From: Burkholderiaceae bacterium
GTDB taxonomy: Bacteria; Pseudomonadota; Gammaproteobacteria; Burkholderiales; Burkholderiaceae_C
DNA: 64,000 nucleotides
Direction of reading: 5' to 3'
Assembly: GCA_024235895.1 (NCBI GenBank)
Contig: JACKLM010000006.1
Coordinates: 62,001 to 126,000, forward strand
Shown here: positions 8,913 to 17,208 of the stretch, piece after piece
Layout: every line of letters begins with the position of its first letter
Numbering within the stretch: position 1 is the stretch's first letter
Translations under genes and position numbers: made by a program
Notes under the pieces: generated by a model
What the model was told of the DNA's origin: nothing
The model's input: the letters and a program-made list of their open reading frames with translations, nothing else
Database searches by the model: none

Positions 8913-11039
8913 ATGAGTGAACCCGTAACCCATGCCATGAACGGCGAGATCGCCGTCGTCACTGTCGACAGCCCGCCGGTGAACACCCTCGCGCGCGAGG
9001 TACGCGCAGGCCTGAAGACGAGCTTCGAGGCGCTGCGCGGCGACCCGGCCGTCAAGGCGATCGTGCTGGCCTGCGCCGGCCGCACCTTCCTGTCCGGCGG
9101 CGACATGCGCGAGTTCGAGACCGGCATCCTCGAGCCCGGCTACCACGAGGTGCTGCGCCTGATCGAGGACAGCGCGGTGCCGGTGGTCGCGGCGCTGTAC
9201 GGCAGCGTGATGGGCGGCGGGCTGGAGACCGCGATCGCCTGCCACTACCGCATCGCGCACAAGGGCACCCGGCTCGGCCTGCCCGAGATCACGCTCGGGA
9301 TCATCCCGGGCGCCGGTGGCACGCAGCGCATGCCGCGCCTGATCGGGCTGGAACCCACGCTCGACATGGCGCTGTCGGGCAAGCCGCTTTCGGTCGCCGA
9401 CGCGCAGAAGGTCGGCCTGGTCGACAAGTCGGTCGACGACGACGTCACCGCCGCCGCCGTCGCCTGGGCGCGCGAGCTGGTCGCCGCGGGCAAGGGCCCG
9501 CGCCGTACGCGCGAGATGACGGTCGCCGGCGCCGAGCGCGCGGCCGAGGTCATCGCCGCGCGCCGCGCCGCCGCGGCCAAGGGGTTCAAGAACCGCAACT
9601 CGTACAACGTGCTGCTCGACGCCGTGCTGGCCGCCGCCGAGCTGCCGTTCGACCAGGGCATCGCACGCGAGCGCGAGCTGTCCAGCCAGGTCGAGCGCGC
9701 GGTCGAGGGCCGTGCCTACCGGCACCTGTTCTTCGCCGAGCGCGAGTTGCGCAAGATCCCCGGGCTGACGGCCGACGTCGCGTCGCGCAAGATCGCCCGC
9801 GTCGGCGTCGTCGGCGCCGGCACCATGGGCGGCGGGATCTCGATGTGCTTCGCCAATGCCGGCATCCCGGTGACGCTGGTCGACGCCAAGCCCGAGGCGC
9901 TGGACCGCGGGCTGGCGACGATCCGCAAGAACTACGAGCGCTCGGTGACGCGCGGCAGCCTGGATGCGCCGACGATGGAGCGCCGTGTCGCGCTGATCAC
10001 CCCGACGCTGGACTATGCGGCACTCGGCGACGCCGACCTGATCATCGAGGCGGTGTTCGAGAACATGGCGCTGAAGAAGGACATCTTCGGCAAGCTCGAT
10101 GCGGTCGCCAAGCCGGGTGCGATCCTGGGCACCAACACCTCGACGCTGGACATCGACGAGATCGCCGCCGTGACGAAGCGGCCGCAGGACGTGATCGGGC
10201 TGCACTTCTTCAGCCCGGCCAACGTGATGCGGCTGCTCGAGATCGTCCAGTGCGCCAGGACCGCGCCCGACGTCGTGATGACGGCGCTCGACGTCGCACG
10301 CACGATCAAGAAGGTCGGCGTCGTTGCCAAGGTCTGCTATGGCTTCATCGGCAACCGCATGATGGACCCCTACGGCCGCGAGGCCGAGCGCTGCGTGCTC
10401 GAGGGCGCCACGCCGGCCGAGGTCGACGGTGCGCTGGAGGACTTCGGCATGGCGATGGGGATCCTGGCCGTGTACGACATGGCCGGCATCGACATCGGCC
10501 ACCTGACCCGCGTCGAGCGTGCCCACCTGCTGCCCGAGGACCCGACCTTCTACCGCGCCACCGCGCTGCTCGTCGAGCGCGGCTGGCTGGGCCAGAAGAC
10601 CGGGCGCGGCTACTACCGCTACGACAGCCCCGACCGCAAGCGCACCCCCGACCCCGAGGCGATCGCGATGTTCGCCGCCGAGGCCGCGCGCCTGGGCGTG
10701 CCGCAGCGCAAGCCCTCGAAGCAGGAGATCCAGGAGCGCTGCCTGTACGCGATGATCAACGAGGGCGCGCGCATCCTGGAGGAGGGCGTCGCGATTCGTG
10801 CCTCCGACATCGACATCGTCTACACCGCCGGCTACGGATTCCCGAGCTACCGCGGCGGCCCGATGTTCTACGCCGACACGGTCGGGCTGAAGGCCGTGCT
10901 GGACAAGATCCTCGAATTCCAGAAGACGCTCGACCCGCAGTACTGGCAGCCCGCGCCGCTGCTCGAGAAGCTCGCCCGCGAGGGATCGAGCTTCGCGCAA
11001 TGGCAATCCGCAGCAACCGCTTCCTCGAACAAGGCCTGA
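8913..11039 (+). CDS. Bifunctional enoyl-CoA hydratase / 3-hydroxyacyl-CoA dehydrogenase
   Basis: The 708-residue protein has the FadB/FadJ layout. A crotonase domain occupies roughly residues 1-190, with oxyanion-hole motif GSVMGGGLE near 97 and PEITLGIIPGAGGTQR. An NAD-binding hydroxyacyl-CoA dehydrogenase follows from about residue 295, with GVVGAGTMGGGI and later IGLHFFSPANVMRLLE, and then a duplicated C-terminal dehydrogenase domain. It would hydrate enoyl-CoA and oxidise the hydroxyacyl-CoA in beta-oxidation. AGGAG precedes the ATG. The thiolase-like gene starts four bases after its stop, giving a possible complete beta-oxidation module next to the long acyl-CoA dehydrogenase. The acyl chain length is not evident. 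Confidence 0.9.
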   Translation: MSEPVTHAMNGEIAVVTVDSPPVNTLAREVRAGLKTSFEALRGDPAVKAIVLACAGRTFLSGGDMREFETGILEPGYHEVLRLIEDSAVPVVAALYGSVMGGGLETAIACHYRIAHKGTRLGLPEITLGIIPGAGGTQRMPRLIGLEPTLDMALSGKPLSVADAQKVGLVDKSVDDDVTAAAVAWARELVAAGKGPRRTREMTVAGAERAAEVIAARRAAAAKGFKNRNSYNVLLDAVLAAAELPFDQGIARERELSSQVERAVEGRAYRHLFFAERELRKIPGLTADVASRKIARVGVVGAGTMGGGISMCFANAGIPVTLVDAKPEALDRGLATIRKNYERSVTRGSLDAPTMERRVALITPTLDYAALGDADLIIEAVFENMALKKDIFGKLDAVAKPGAILGTNTSTLDIDEIAAVTKRPQDVIGLHFFSPANVMRLLEIVQCARTAPDVVMTALDVARTIKKVGVVAKVCYGFIGNRMMDPYGREAERCVLEGATPAEVDGALEDFGMAMGILAVYDMAGIDIGHLTRVERAHLLPEDPTFYRATALLVERGWLGQKTGRGYYRYDSPDRKRTPDPEAIAMFAAEAARLGVPQRKPSKQEIQERCLYAMINEGARILEEGVAIRASDIDIVYTAGYGFPSYRGGPMFYADTVGLKAVLDKILEFQKTLDPQYWQPAPLLEKLAREGSSFAQWQSAATASSNKA

Positions 11040-11043
11040 GCCC

Positions 11044-12252
11044 ATGAGCCACGCATTCATCCCCTACGGCGCCTACTGGAGCACCCCGTTCGCCAAGTGG
11101 CAGGGGCCGCTGGCGAACCTGAACAGCATCCGCCTGGCGGCCGAGGTCGGCCGCCGCTTCCTCGATGCCAGGCGCATCCCGCGCGAGCGCATCGACCTCG
11201 GCATCCTCGGCATCACCAACCCGCAGCCGGGCAGCTTCTACGGCCTGCCCTGGCTGACCGGCATGCTCGGGCTGGAGACCGTCCCCGGCCCGACCGTCCA
11301 GCAGGCCTGCGCCACCAGCGCGCGCGCGCTGCAGATGGCGGCCGCCGAGGTCGCGCTCGGCAGCGCGGGCTGCGCGCTGGTCGTCTGCGCCGACCGCATG
11401 TCCAACGGTCCGATCGTCTACTACCCCGACGCCACCGCGCCAGGCGGGCGTGGCATCACCGAGTCGTGGACGCTGGACAACTTCGCCAACGACCCGTTCG
11501 CGCGCAACGCGATGATCGACACGGCCGAGAACGCCTCGGCGCGCCTGGGCATCACGACCGCCGAGCTCAACGAGGTCACGCTGGCGCGCTACGCGCAGTA
11601 CCAGGCTGCCTTGGCCGACGACCGCGCGTTCCAGCGCCGCTACATGGTCGAGGTGCCGGTGTTCGACTCGGGCTTTCGCAAGCAGACCGGGTCGCTCGCG
11701 GCCGACGAGGGCATCTTCGCGACCACCGCCGAGGGGCTGGCCAAGCTCAAGCCGGTCAAGCCCGGCGGCACGCACAGCTTCGGCACCCAGACGCACCCGG
11801 CCGACGGCAATGCCGGCATGATCGTGACCACGCGCGAGCAGGCGCGCGAGCTCGCGACCGACGCGGCGATCGAGATCGAGCTGCTCGGCTTCGGCCAGGC
11901 GCGGGTCGAAAAGGGCTACATGCCGCTGGCGCCGGTGCCGGCCGCGCAGGCGGCGCTGAAGCAGGCGGGCCTGGCGATCGACAAGGTCGACGCCGTCAAG
12001 AGCCACAACCCGTTCGCCGCCAACGATATCGCCTTCGCGCGCGAGACCGGCTTCCCGCTGGCGAAGATGAACAACTACGGCTGCTCGCTGATCTGGGGCC
12101 ACCCGCAGGGGCCGACGGGGCTGCGCTCGACGATGGAGTTGATCGAGGAGCTGGTCTTGCGCGGCGGCGGGGTGGGCCTGTTCACCGGCTGTGCGGCGGG
12201 TGACTCGGGGATGGCGCTGGTGCTGCGGGTGTCGGGGCGGCGAGGGGGTTGA
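11044..12252 (+). CDS. Thiolase-superfamily protein with atypical active site
   Basis: The 402-residue protein has the thiolase nucleophile region QQACATSARAL, with Cys89 positioned as the acyl-accepting residue. The other canonical motifs are altered. SHNPFA stands where NEAFA is usual. GHPQGPTG replaces GHPIGASG, and GCAAGDSGMA replaces the CGGGG-type motif while keeping a cysteine near residue 383. It probably performs a Claisen-type cleavage or condensation with the bifunctional protein four bases upstream. The motif changes leave room for an SCP2-like or other specialised acyltransferase role. Translation is probably coupled to the upstream gene. Confidence 0.8.
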   Translation: MSHAFIPYGAYWSTPFAKWQGPLANLNSIRLAAEVGRRFLDARRIPRERIDLGILGITNPQPGSFYGLPWLTGMLGLETVPGPTVQQACATSARALQMAAAEVALGSAGCALVVCADRMSNGPIVYYPDATAPGGRGITESWTLDNFANDPFARNAMIDTAENASARLGITTAELNEVTLARYAQYQAALADDRAFQRRYMVEVPVFDSGFRKQTGSLAADEGIFATTAEGLAKLKPVKPGGTHSFGTQTHPADGNAGMIVTTREQARELATDAAIEIELLGFGQARVEKGYMPLAPVPAAQAALKQAGLAIDKVDAVKSHNPFAANDIAFARETGFPLAKMNNYGCSLIWGHPQGPTGLRSTMELIEELVLRGGGVGLFTGCAAGDSGMALVLRVSGRRGG

Positions 12253-12372
12253 GCTGCGCTGCTGCTTTGTCGGCTGAGATCGAGCCCGGCCCGCTTCGAG
12301 TTCGCGATGGCTGCAATCTGCCTGGGTCGTTTCGGTGAACCGCGCCTTGTGTTCGATGTGCCGCGCGCCGAA

Positions 12373-12599
12373 GCCGGCAGCGGGCCGGCCGGTGCGCGCG
12401 GCGGAGGCGGTCGGCGCTTCGCGCCGACTCCCCTGCGATGCTCACCCTCCTGGCCCGCCGCCCAACTCGCTGCGCTCCCTTCGGTCGCTCCGCTCAAACA
12501 GGGGCGGCGAGTCAGTCTACGAAGCGCGCTTCGCGCGCGGCCAGGAGGGCTGCGCTTCTCGGCGCCTCCCACGCGCGCCCCGGCCGGCCCGCTGCCGAC
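12373..12599. repeat. 227-nt nested inverted repeat
   Basis: Outer arms at 12373-12409 and 12563-12599 are inverted repeats matching at 33 of 37 positions. Inside lie further perfect pairings: CCCTCCTGGCC (12445-12455) with 12539-12549, and CGCCGCCC (12456-12463) with 12502-12509. There are two local palindromes, GTCGGCGC-TTC-GCGCCGAC (12410-12428) and GAAGCGCGCTTC (12521-12532). The whole interval could fold into one long branched stem. No transposase is present and no target duplication was identified. It could be a non-autonomous mobile unit, a structured RNA or a bidirectional transcription barrier. Confidence 0.7.
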
Positions 12600-12650
12600 T
12601 TCGCGGATCCGACGGTAGTATTCGACCGCCGAAAACAGACTCGGTGGCTT

Positions 12651-12752
12651 GCCGAGGGCGGCGGGTGCCCTTGCCCGGAAGTAAAGGAGGAGCCAGCGGC
12701 CGAAGGCCGGTGGCGGGGGACATGGAGGGCAAGGGCACCTGCCGCCCTCGGC
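12651..12752 (-). repeat. Structured dispersed repeat, copy 2 (102 nt)
   Basis: Arms at 12651-12676 and 12727-12752 pair at every one of 26 positions if one G-U wobble is counted. They enclose a 50-base core (12677-12726) that is the reverse complement of the copy 1 core with a single difference. Read on the minus strand it lies 168 bases after the phaC stop, close to the 171-base spacing of copy 1 after livM-livG and in the same relative orientation. Arm differences between copies include three compensated base pairs. Confidence 0.75.
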
Positions 12753-12920
12753 TCGAAGCGGCCATCGAACGAGTGCCAGCGGAAACAGCTCGCCTGACAG
12801 TGCGAGCAGCGCAAACCTGGTGAAGGCCCGGCGCACGGTTCGCGGACATCGACCAACGACGGTCGGGCGCTGCGGCGTGAGAAAGCCAAACGCGTTGGCA
12901 CCCGCCCAACAGGCAAACGC

Positions 12921-14666
12921 TCAGCGCTGCCGCACGTAGCTCCCGGGCGCATCCTCCAGCACGCGGTAGCCCTTGCCCGCGGCACCGATCGCCGGCGGCT
13001 TCACGGGCGGGCCGGAATGGGCTGCGAGCCACGACTGCCACGCCGGCCACCACGAGCCCGCGTGCTTCGTGGCAACATCCATCCACTCCTCGGGCGGCAG
13101 GTGCGGGTCGGCGAGACGGCGTGTCTTGATGCGGTAGTGGCGCTTCGGATGCACCGGGCCGGCGACGATGCCGGCGTTGTGCCCGCCCGAGGTCAGCAGG
13201 AAGGTGAAGTCGTCCGACCGCACCAGGTTGTCGACCTTGTAGACCGACTTCCACGGCGCCACGTGGTCGGTCTCGGTGCCGACGACGAACATCGGCACCC
13301 GGATATCGGACAGCCGCACCAGCCGGCCATTGACCGGGAAGCGGTTCGTCGCCAGCTCGTTGTCCAGGTACAGCCGGTACAGGTACTCCGAGTGCATGCG
13401 CCAGGGCATGCGCGTGCCGTCGGCATTCCAGGCCATCAGGTCGATCAGCGGGGCACGCTGGCCCTTGAGGTAGTTGTCGACCATCGGCTGCCAGACCAGA
13501 TCCTGCGCGCGCAGCAGCGCGAAGGCGCCCGCCATCTGGCGGCTCTCCAGCACGCCTTTCTTGTGCATGGTCGCCTCGAGCAGCGCGAGCTGGCTCGGGT
13601 TGATGAAGAAGGCGAGCTCGCCCGGCTCGGAGAAGTCGGTCTGGGCGGCGAACATCGACACCGACGCCAGCCGCTCGTCGCCGTCGCGCGCCCGCGCCGC
13701 GGCGCCGATCGCGAGCAGCGTGCCGCCGATGCAGTAGCCCACCGCGTGCACCTTCTGCCGCGGCACGATCGTCGTCACCGCGTCCAGCGCCGCGAACAGC
13801 CCCTTGGCGACATAGTCGTCCATGCCGAGCTCGCGGTCGCCCTCGTCGGGGTTCTTCCACGAGATCATGAAGACCGTGTGACCCTGGTCGACCAGGTACT
13901 TGACGAGCGAGTTGCGCGCGCTCAGGTCGAGGATGTAGTACTTCATGATCCACGCCGGCACGATCAGCACCGGCTCGGCGTGCACCTGCCGGGTCGTCGG
14001 CTGGTACTGGATCAGCTCGATCAGCTCGTTGCGCAGCACCACCTTGCCCGGCGTCACGGCGACGCTCTGGCCGACCTCGAACGCCTCGCCACCCGGCGGG
14101 GCGGCCTTGTCGACCGTGCGCCTGAGGTCTTCGAGCCAGTTCCGGATCCCGCGCGCCAGGTTCTGGCCGCCTTCGGCGCGCGTCAGCGCCAGCAGCTCGG
14201 GGTTGGACGCCAGGTAGTTGGCCGGCGAGCTGGCGTCCAGCAGCATGCGCACGGCGAACTCCAGCAGCTGCGCGTGGTAGTCGGTGACGCCGCCGACGTC
14301 GTGCACCGTATCCTTCATCAGCGCGGCAGCGTTCTGGTAGGCGCGCGCATAGACGTTGAACGGAAACTGCGACCAGGCCGCGTCGGCGAAGCGCCGGTCG
14401 GCGTCGCCTTCGAAGCCCTCGGCTGGCGGCAGCGGCGCGCCGGCGAGCGCGCGCAGCGCGAAGCCCCAGGTGTCGCTGGCGCGCGCCGCGGCCTCCTGCT
14501 GCAGCGCGGCGACCTTCGTCGGCGACTGCGCCAGGTGCATCGCCCAGTCGGCCCAGGCGGTGGTGAAGGCCGTCGGTGCCAGCCCGGCGGTCATCTGCGC
14601 CAGCTGGGCACGGAACTCATGGTCGAAGTCGCGCTGCGTCGGTGCGGGGTCGCGTCGCTTGCTCAT
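12921..14666 (-). CDS. phaC: Class I poly(3-hydroxyalkanoate) synthase
   Basis: The 581-residue protein polymerises 3-hydroxyacyl-CoA into PHA granules. The lipase-like box GYCIGGT carries the nucleophile at Cys312. An N-terminal region typical of class I synthases precedes the alpha/beta-hydrolase core, and the length is in the usual class I range. A catalytic Asp and His are expected in the C-terminal third; SGGHNAGIVAGP carries the likely His. Start ATG 14666 has a GAGGA site; an in-frame upstream ATG would add 18 residues. An SDR gene ends 20 bases upstream and a PhaR-like operator lies before that gene. No phaA, phaR or phasin gene is in the window. Confidence 0.93.
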   Translation of the reverse strand: MSKRRDPAPTQRDFDHEFRAQLAQMTAGLAPTAFTTAWADWAMHLAQSPTKVAALQQEAAARASDTWGFALRALAGAPLPPAEGFEGDADRRFADAAWSQFPFNVYARAYQNAAALMKDTVHDVGGVTDYHAQLLEFAVRMLLDASSPANYLASNPELLALTRAEGGQNLARGIRNWLEDLRRTVDKAAPPGGEAFEVGQSVAVTPGKVVLRNELIELIQYQPTTRQVHAEPVLIVPAWIMKYYILDLSARNSLVKYLVDQGHTVFMISWKNPDEGDRELGMDDYVAKGLFAALDAVTTIVPRQKVHAVGYCIGGTLLAIGAAARARDGDERLASVSMFAAQTDFSEPGELAFFINPSQLALLEATMHKKGVLESRQMAGAFALLRAQDLVWQPMVDNYLKGQRAPLIDLMAWNADGTRMPWRMHSEYLYRLYLDNELATNRFPVNGRLVRLSDIRVPMFVVGTETDHVAPWKSVYKVDNLVRSDDFTFLLTSGGHNAGIVAGPVHPKRHYRIKTRRLADPHLPPEEWMDVATKHAGSWWPAWQSWLAAHSGPPVKPPAIGAAGKGYRVLEDAPGSYVRQR

Positions 14667-14686
14667 GGTCGGGTCCTCGGGCGATC

Positions 14687-15502
14687 TCAGGCCGGAGCGT
14701 GCCAGCCGGCATCGACCCACAGCTCGCCGCTGACGGCCGAGTTCGCCAGCATGAAGCAGATCGCGTCGGCGATCTCGTCGGGCCGGATCAGCCGCCCGAG
14801 CTGGGTGTAGGGCAGGATGTTCTTCGCCACGTAGTCGCTCCCCATCGCGCGCACCATCGGCGTGTCGGTGAAGCCGGGGTGGATCACGCTGCAGCGCACG
14901 CCGTGGAACATCGCCTCCTTCATGATCGTCGCCGCCGCGCCCTCCAGCCCCGCCTTGGTGCTGGCGTACGAGATCTGGCCGCGGTTGCCCTGCGACGAGA
15001 CCGATCCGATGAAGACGACCGCGCCCTGGATGCCTTCGTCGGGGCTCCAGCGCTTAAGCCCGCGCGCCGCGCGGTCCTCGGCGATGCGGCCGACCATCTC
15101 CAGCACCCAGTAGACCGGGGCGATCAGGTTGACGTCGACGACCTGCTTGAACTTCTCCAGCGGATAGATGCGCGCCTTGCCGGTGGCCTTGTCGATGCGC
15201 ACCGCGAGCTCGTCGCGCGTGATGCCTGCGGCCGGCACGCACAGCGTCACCCTCCCGTGGCGGCGGGCGACCTCGTCGTGGACCTCGCTGCGAAAGCCCG
15301 CGTCCGTCGTGTCGCCCCGGAACGCCAGCGCGACCTCGCGACCGGCCTCGGCGTTGACCTGTGCGGCGACCTCGTCGACCGCGTCGCTCATGTCCACCAG
15401 CGCCACCGCGGCGACACCCCGGCGCGCCATCGCTGCCGCCACCGCGCGGCCGATGCCGCTGGCGCCGCCGGTCACCAGCGCCACCTTGTCCTTGAAATCC
15501 AT
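14687..15502 (-). CDS. Short-chain dehydrogenase/reductase upstream of phaC
   Basis: This 271-residue SDR has the NAD(P) motif TGGASGIG near the N-terminus and the catalytic YxxxK in YASTKAG (Tyr179, Lys183), with a Ser in FIGSVSSQ. Position before phaC and behind a PhaR-like site suggests it supplies (R)-3-hydroxyacyl-CoA, as PhaB does, or a related 3-ketoacyl reduction. The protein is longer and more divergent than typical PhaB (about 246 residues), so acetoacetyl-CoA reductase is not assured. Internal segments such as RIDKATGKARIYPLEKFK lie where PhaB is shorter. It probably shares a transcript with phaC. Confidence 0.82.
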   Translation of the reverse strand: MDFKDKVALVTGGASGIGRAVAAAMARRGVAAVALVDMSDAVDEVAAQVNAEAGREVALAFRGDTTDAGFRSEVHDEVARRHGRVTLCVPAAGITRDELAVRIDKATGKARIYPLEKFKQVVDVNLIAPVYWVLEMVGRIAEDRAARGLKRWSPDEGIQGAVVFIGSVSSQGNRGQISYASTKAGLEGAAATIMKEAMFHGVRCSVIHPGFTDTPMVRAMGSDYVAKNILPYTQLGRLIRPDEIADAICFMLANSAVSGELWVDAGWHAPA

Positions 15503-15570
15503 GCTGTCTCCGGATGAGGGAAGAATCGGATCGGCCGCAGTCTAGGCCGCCCACCCGTCACCGAGCTGAC

Positions 15571-15585
15571 TGCTGCACCGCAGCA
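15571..15585 (-). promoter_or_regulatory. Putative PhaR operator upstream of the SDR-phaC unit
   Basis: TGCTGCACCGCAGCA is a perfect inverted repeat with a 3-base spacer. It contains CTGC-N3-GCAG, the known binding pattern of the PHA-responsive repressor PhaR in several proteobacteria. It lies 68 bases upstream of the SDR start, in the divergent region shared with the P450 gene. Use by PhaR here is inference because no phaR is in the window. Confidence 0.55.
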
Positions 15586-15736
15586 ATTCATGCGAACCCT
15601 GGCACGGCCGGCGTCTGCGTCACCGGGCATGGTAGCCGCGCGCCCCGAACGCTGACGCTGACCCGGCGCGGCGCCGCGCGTGGCGTCGTGACGACGTCGC
15701 GGCCGGCCGGAGCGCGTGCCATGCGAAGATTCGGGC

Positions 15737-16882
15737 ATGAGCCGACCGATACCGACCTGGGAGCCCTTGTCGCCCGAGGTGCTCGCCGATCAGCTCGGCG
15801 CCTACGACCGCATGCGCGCCACCTGCCCGCTGGCCGAATCGCCGCGCGGCGTGACGCTGTTCCGGCATGCCGACGTCGTCGCCGCGGCGACCGACCCCGC
15901 GCGCTTCTCGTCGGCCGCGACCGCTCGGCGCGCGGTGCCCAATGCGATCGACCCGCCCGAGCATGCGGCCTGGCGCACGCTGACCGACCCCTTCTTCGCT
16001 CCGGCGCGCATCGCCGCGCTCGAGCCACGCGTGCGCGCGATCGCCGAGGCCATCGTCTCGGCGCTGCCACGCGGCGTCGACCTCGACGCCGTGGCCGTGA
16101 TCGGCGCCCCGCTGGCGGTGCGCGCGCAGACCGAGTGGCTGGGCTGGCACGGCATCGAGGACAGCTTGCTGGCGTGGATGGCCGACAACCACGACGCCAC
16201 CCGCAGCGGCGACCGCGCGCGCACCGCCGAGGTCGCCGCGGCCTTCGACGAGATCGTCCGCGTGCAGCTGCGGCGCCGCCGCGGGATGGGCGCTGCCGCG
16301 CCCGAGGATCCGACGACCGAGCTGATGCGCGCGACGATGGACGGCCGGCCGCTGGACGAGGCCGACATCGTCTCCGTGCTGCGCAACTGGACCGCCGGCG
16401 ACCTGGCGTCGATGGCGGCGGCGCTGGGTGTCGTCGTTCGCTTTCTCGCCACCCACCCCGAGGTGCAGCAGGATCTGCGCGCCCGCCCGGCCGGGCTGGC
16501 GGCGGCGATCGACGAGATGCTGCGCATCGACGACCCGTTCCTCGTCAACCGGCGCCTGACGACCACGGCGCTTCGGATCGGCGAGCACGAGCTCGAGGCC
16601 GGCACCCGTGTGTATCTCAACTGGACCTCGGCCAACCGCGACGAGTCCGTCTTCGGGGACCCGGACGCCTACCGGCCCGAGCGCAACGCGGCGCACAACC
16701 TGGTCTACGGCATCGGCATCCACGCCTGCCCGGGGCGGCCGCTGGCGACGATGGAGCTCGTCGTCGCGACGCAGGTGTTGCTCCAGGCGACGTCTTGCCT
16801 CGAGCCGGCCGCTGACGCCGCGCCGGTGCGCGAGACCTACCCGCTGGGAGGTTGGCGCAGCGTGCCGGTACGGCTGCGCTGA
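15737..16882 (+). CDS. Cytochrome P450
   Basis: The 381-residue protein is a soluble bacterial-type P450. The heme-binding loop YGIGIHACPGRPLA supplies the thiolate at Cys331, and the K-helix ExxR is visible in DEMLRI. The I-helix reads NWTAGDLASMA, lacking the common acid-alcohol (D/E-T) pair, so oxygen activation may differ or the protein may act as a peroxygenase-like or specialised oxidase. There is no membrane anchor, and no ferredoxin or reductase gene is adjacent. ATG 15737 was chosen, with a weak GAAG upstream; a GTG at 15716 is possible. The substrate is unknown. Confidence 0.85.
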   Translation: MSRPIPTWEPLSPEVLADQLGAYDRMRATCPLAESPRGVTLFRHADVVAAATDPARFSSAATARRAVPNAIDPPEHAAWRTLTDPFFAPARIAALEPRVRAIAEAIVSALPRGVDLDAVAVIGAPLAVRAQTEWLGWHGIEDSLLAWMADNHDATRSGDRARTAEVAAAFDEIVRVQLRRRRGMGAAAPEDPTTELMRATMDGRPLDEADIVSVLRNWTAGDLASMAAALGVVVRFLATHPEVQQDLRARPAGLAAAIDEMLRIDDPFLVNRRLTTTALRIGEHELEAGTRVYLNWTSANRDESVFGDPDAYRPERNAAHNLVYGIGIHACPGRPLATMELVVATQVLLQATSCLEPAADAAPVRETYPLGGWRSVPVRLR

Positions 16883-16956
16883 TCGGTCAAGGTTGCGGGC
16901 CCGGCGGTGGCCGGGCTGCAAGCTGCGACAGGACGACGCAGGCGGGATGGCGGTTG

Positions 16957-17208
16957 TCAGCCTGCCTCGGCGGTGATGCCCAGGCAGTTGTTGCAGCGCC
17001 CCAGCCCGCGCAGCCTAGGGTCGGGCTTGCCCTCGCCGGTCTTGAAGTTGGCGTGGCACTTGATGCACACGTACATCTTCGAGCTCGACATCATCGGCTT
17101 GACGCCGGGCTCGGCATTCGGACGCGCGGCGCTGTACTCGGCCTGGGTCTGGCGGAGCTTGGGCGTGGTCGGGTCGGCGGGGGCGGTGCTGCTGCGACGG
17201 GTGGCCAT
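16957..17208 (-). CDS. Small four-cysteine protein, probable zinc ribbon
   Basis: I do not recognise a named family. The 83-residue product has a polar N-terminal half and a C-terminal half with Cys48-x2-Cys51 and Cys72-x2-Cys75, spaced like a zinc ribbon. The first pair reads CIKCH, which also fits a CxxCH heme site. There is no signal peptide, though, and the second CxxC favours zinc. It lies about 100 bases after fba at the end of the Calvin-cycle operon. The start is uncertain: ATG 17208 lacks a clear ribosome site and a TTG at 17250 would lengthen it. Confidence 0.6.
   Translation of the reverse strand: MATRRSSTAPADPTTPKLRQTQAEYSAARPNAEPGVKPMMSSSKMYVCIKCHANFKTGEGKPDPRLRGLGRCNNCLGITAEAG

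Larger units (their letters stand above)
12253..12920. other. Gene-free repeat-rich interval between thiolase and phaC
   Basis: I see no supported protein gene in these 668 bases between two convergent genes. The interval contains a 227-nt nested inverted repeat and, 51 bases further, the second copy of the 102-nt structured repeat. Open frames here run through the repeats on both strands and match no family I know. The part from 12753 to 12920 shows no feature I can name. Confidence 0.7.

Noticed and set aside
12307..12836. Open frames on both strands across the repeat interval
   Set aside because: They run through inverted repeats, lack ribosome sites and have no recognisable domain.
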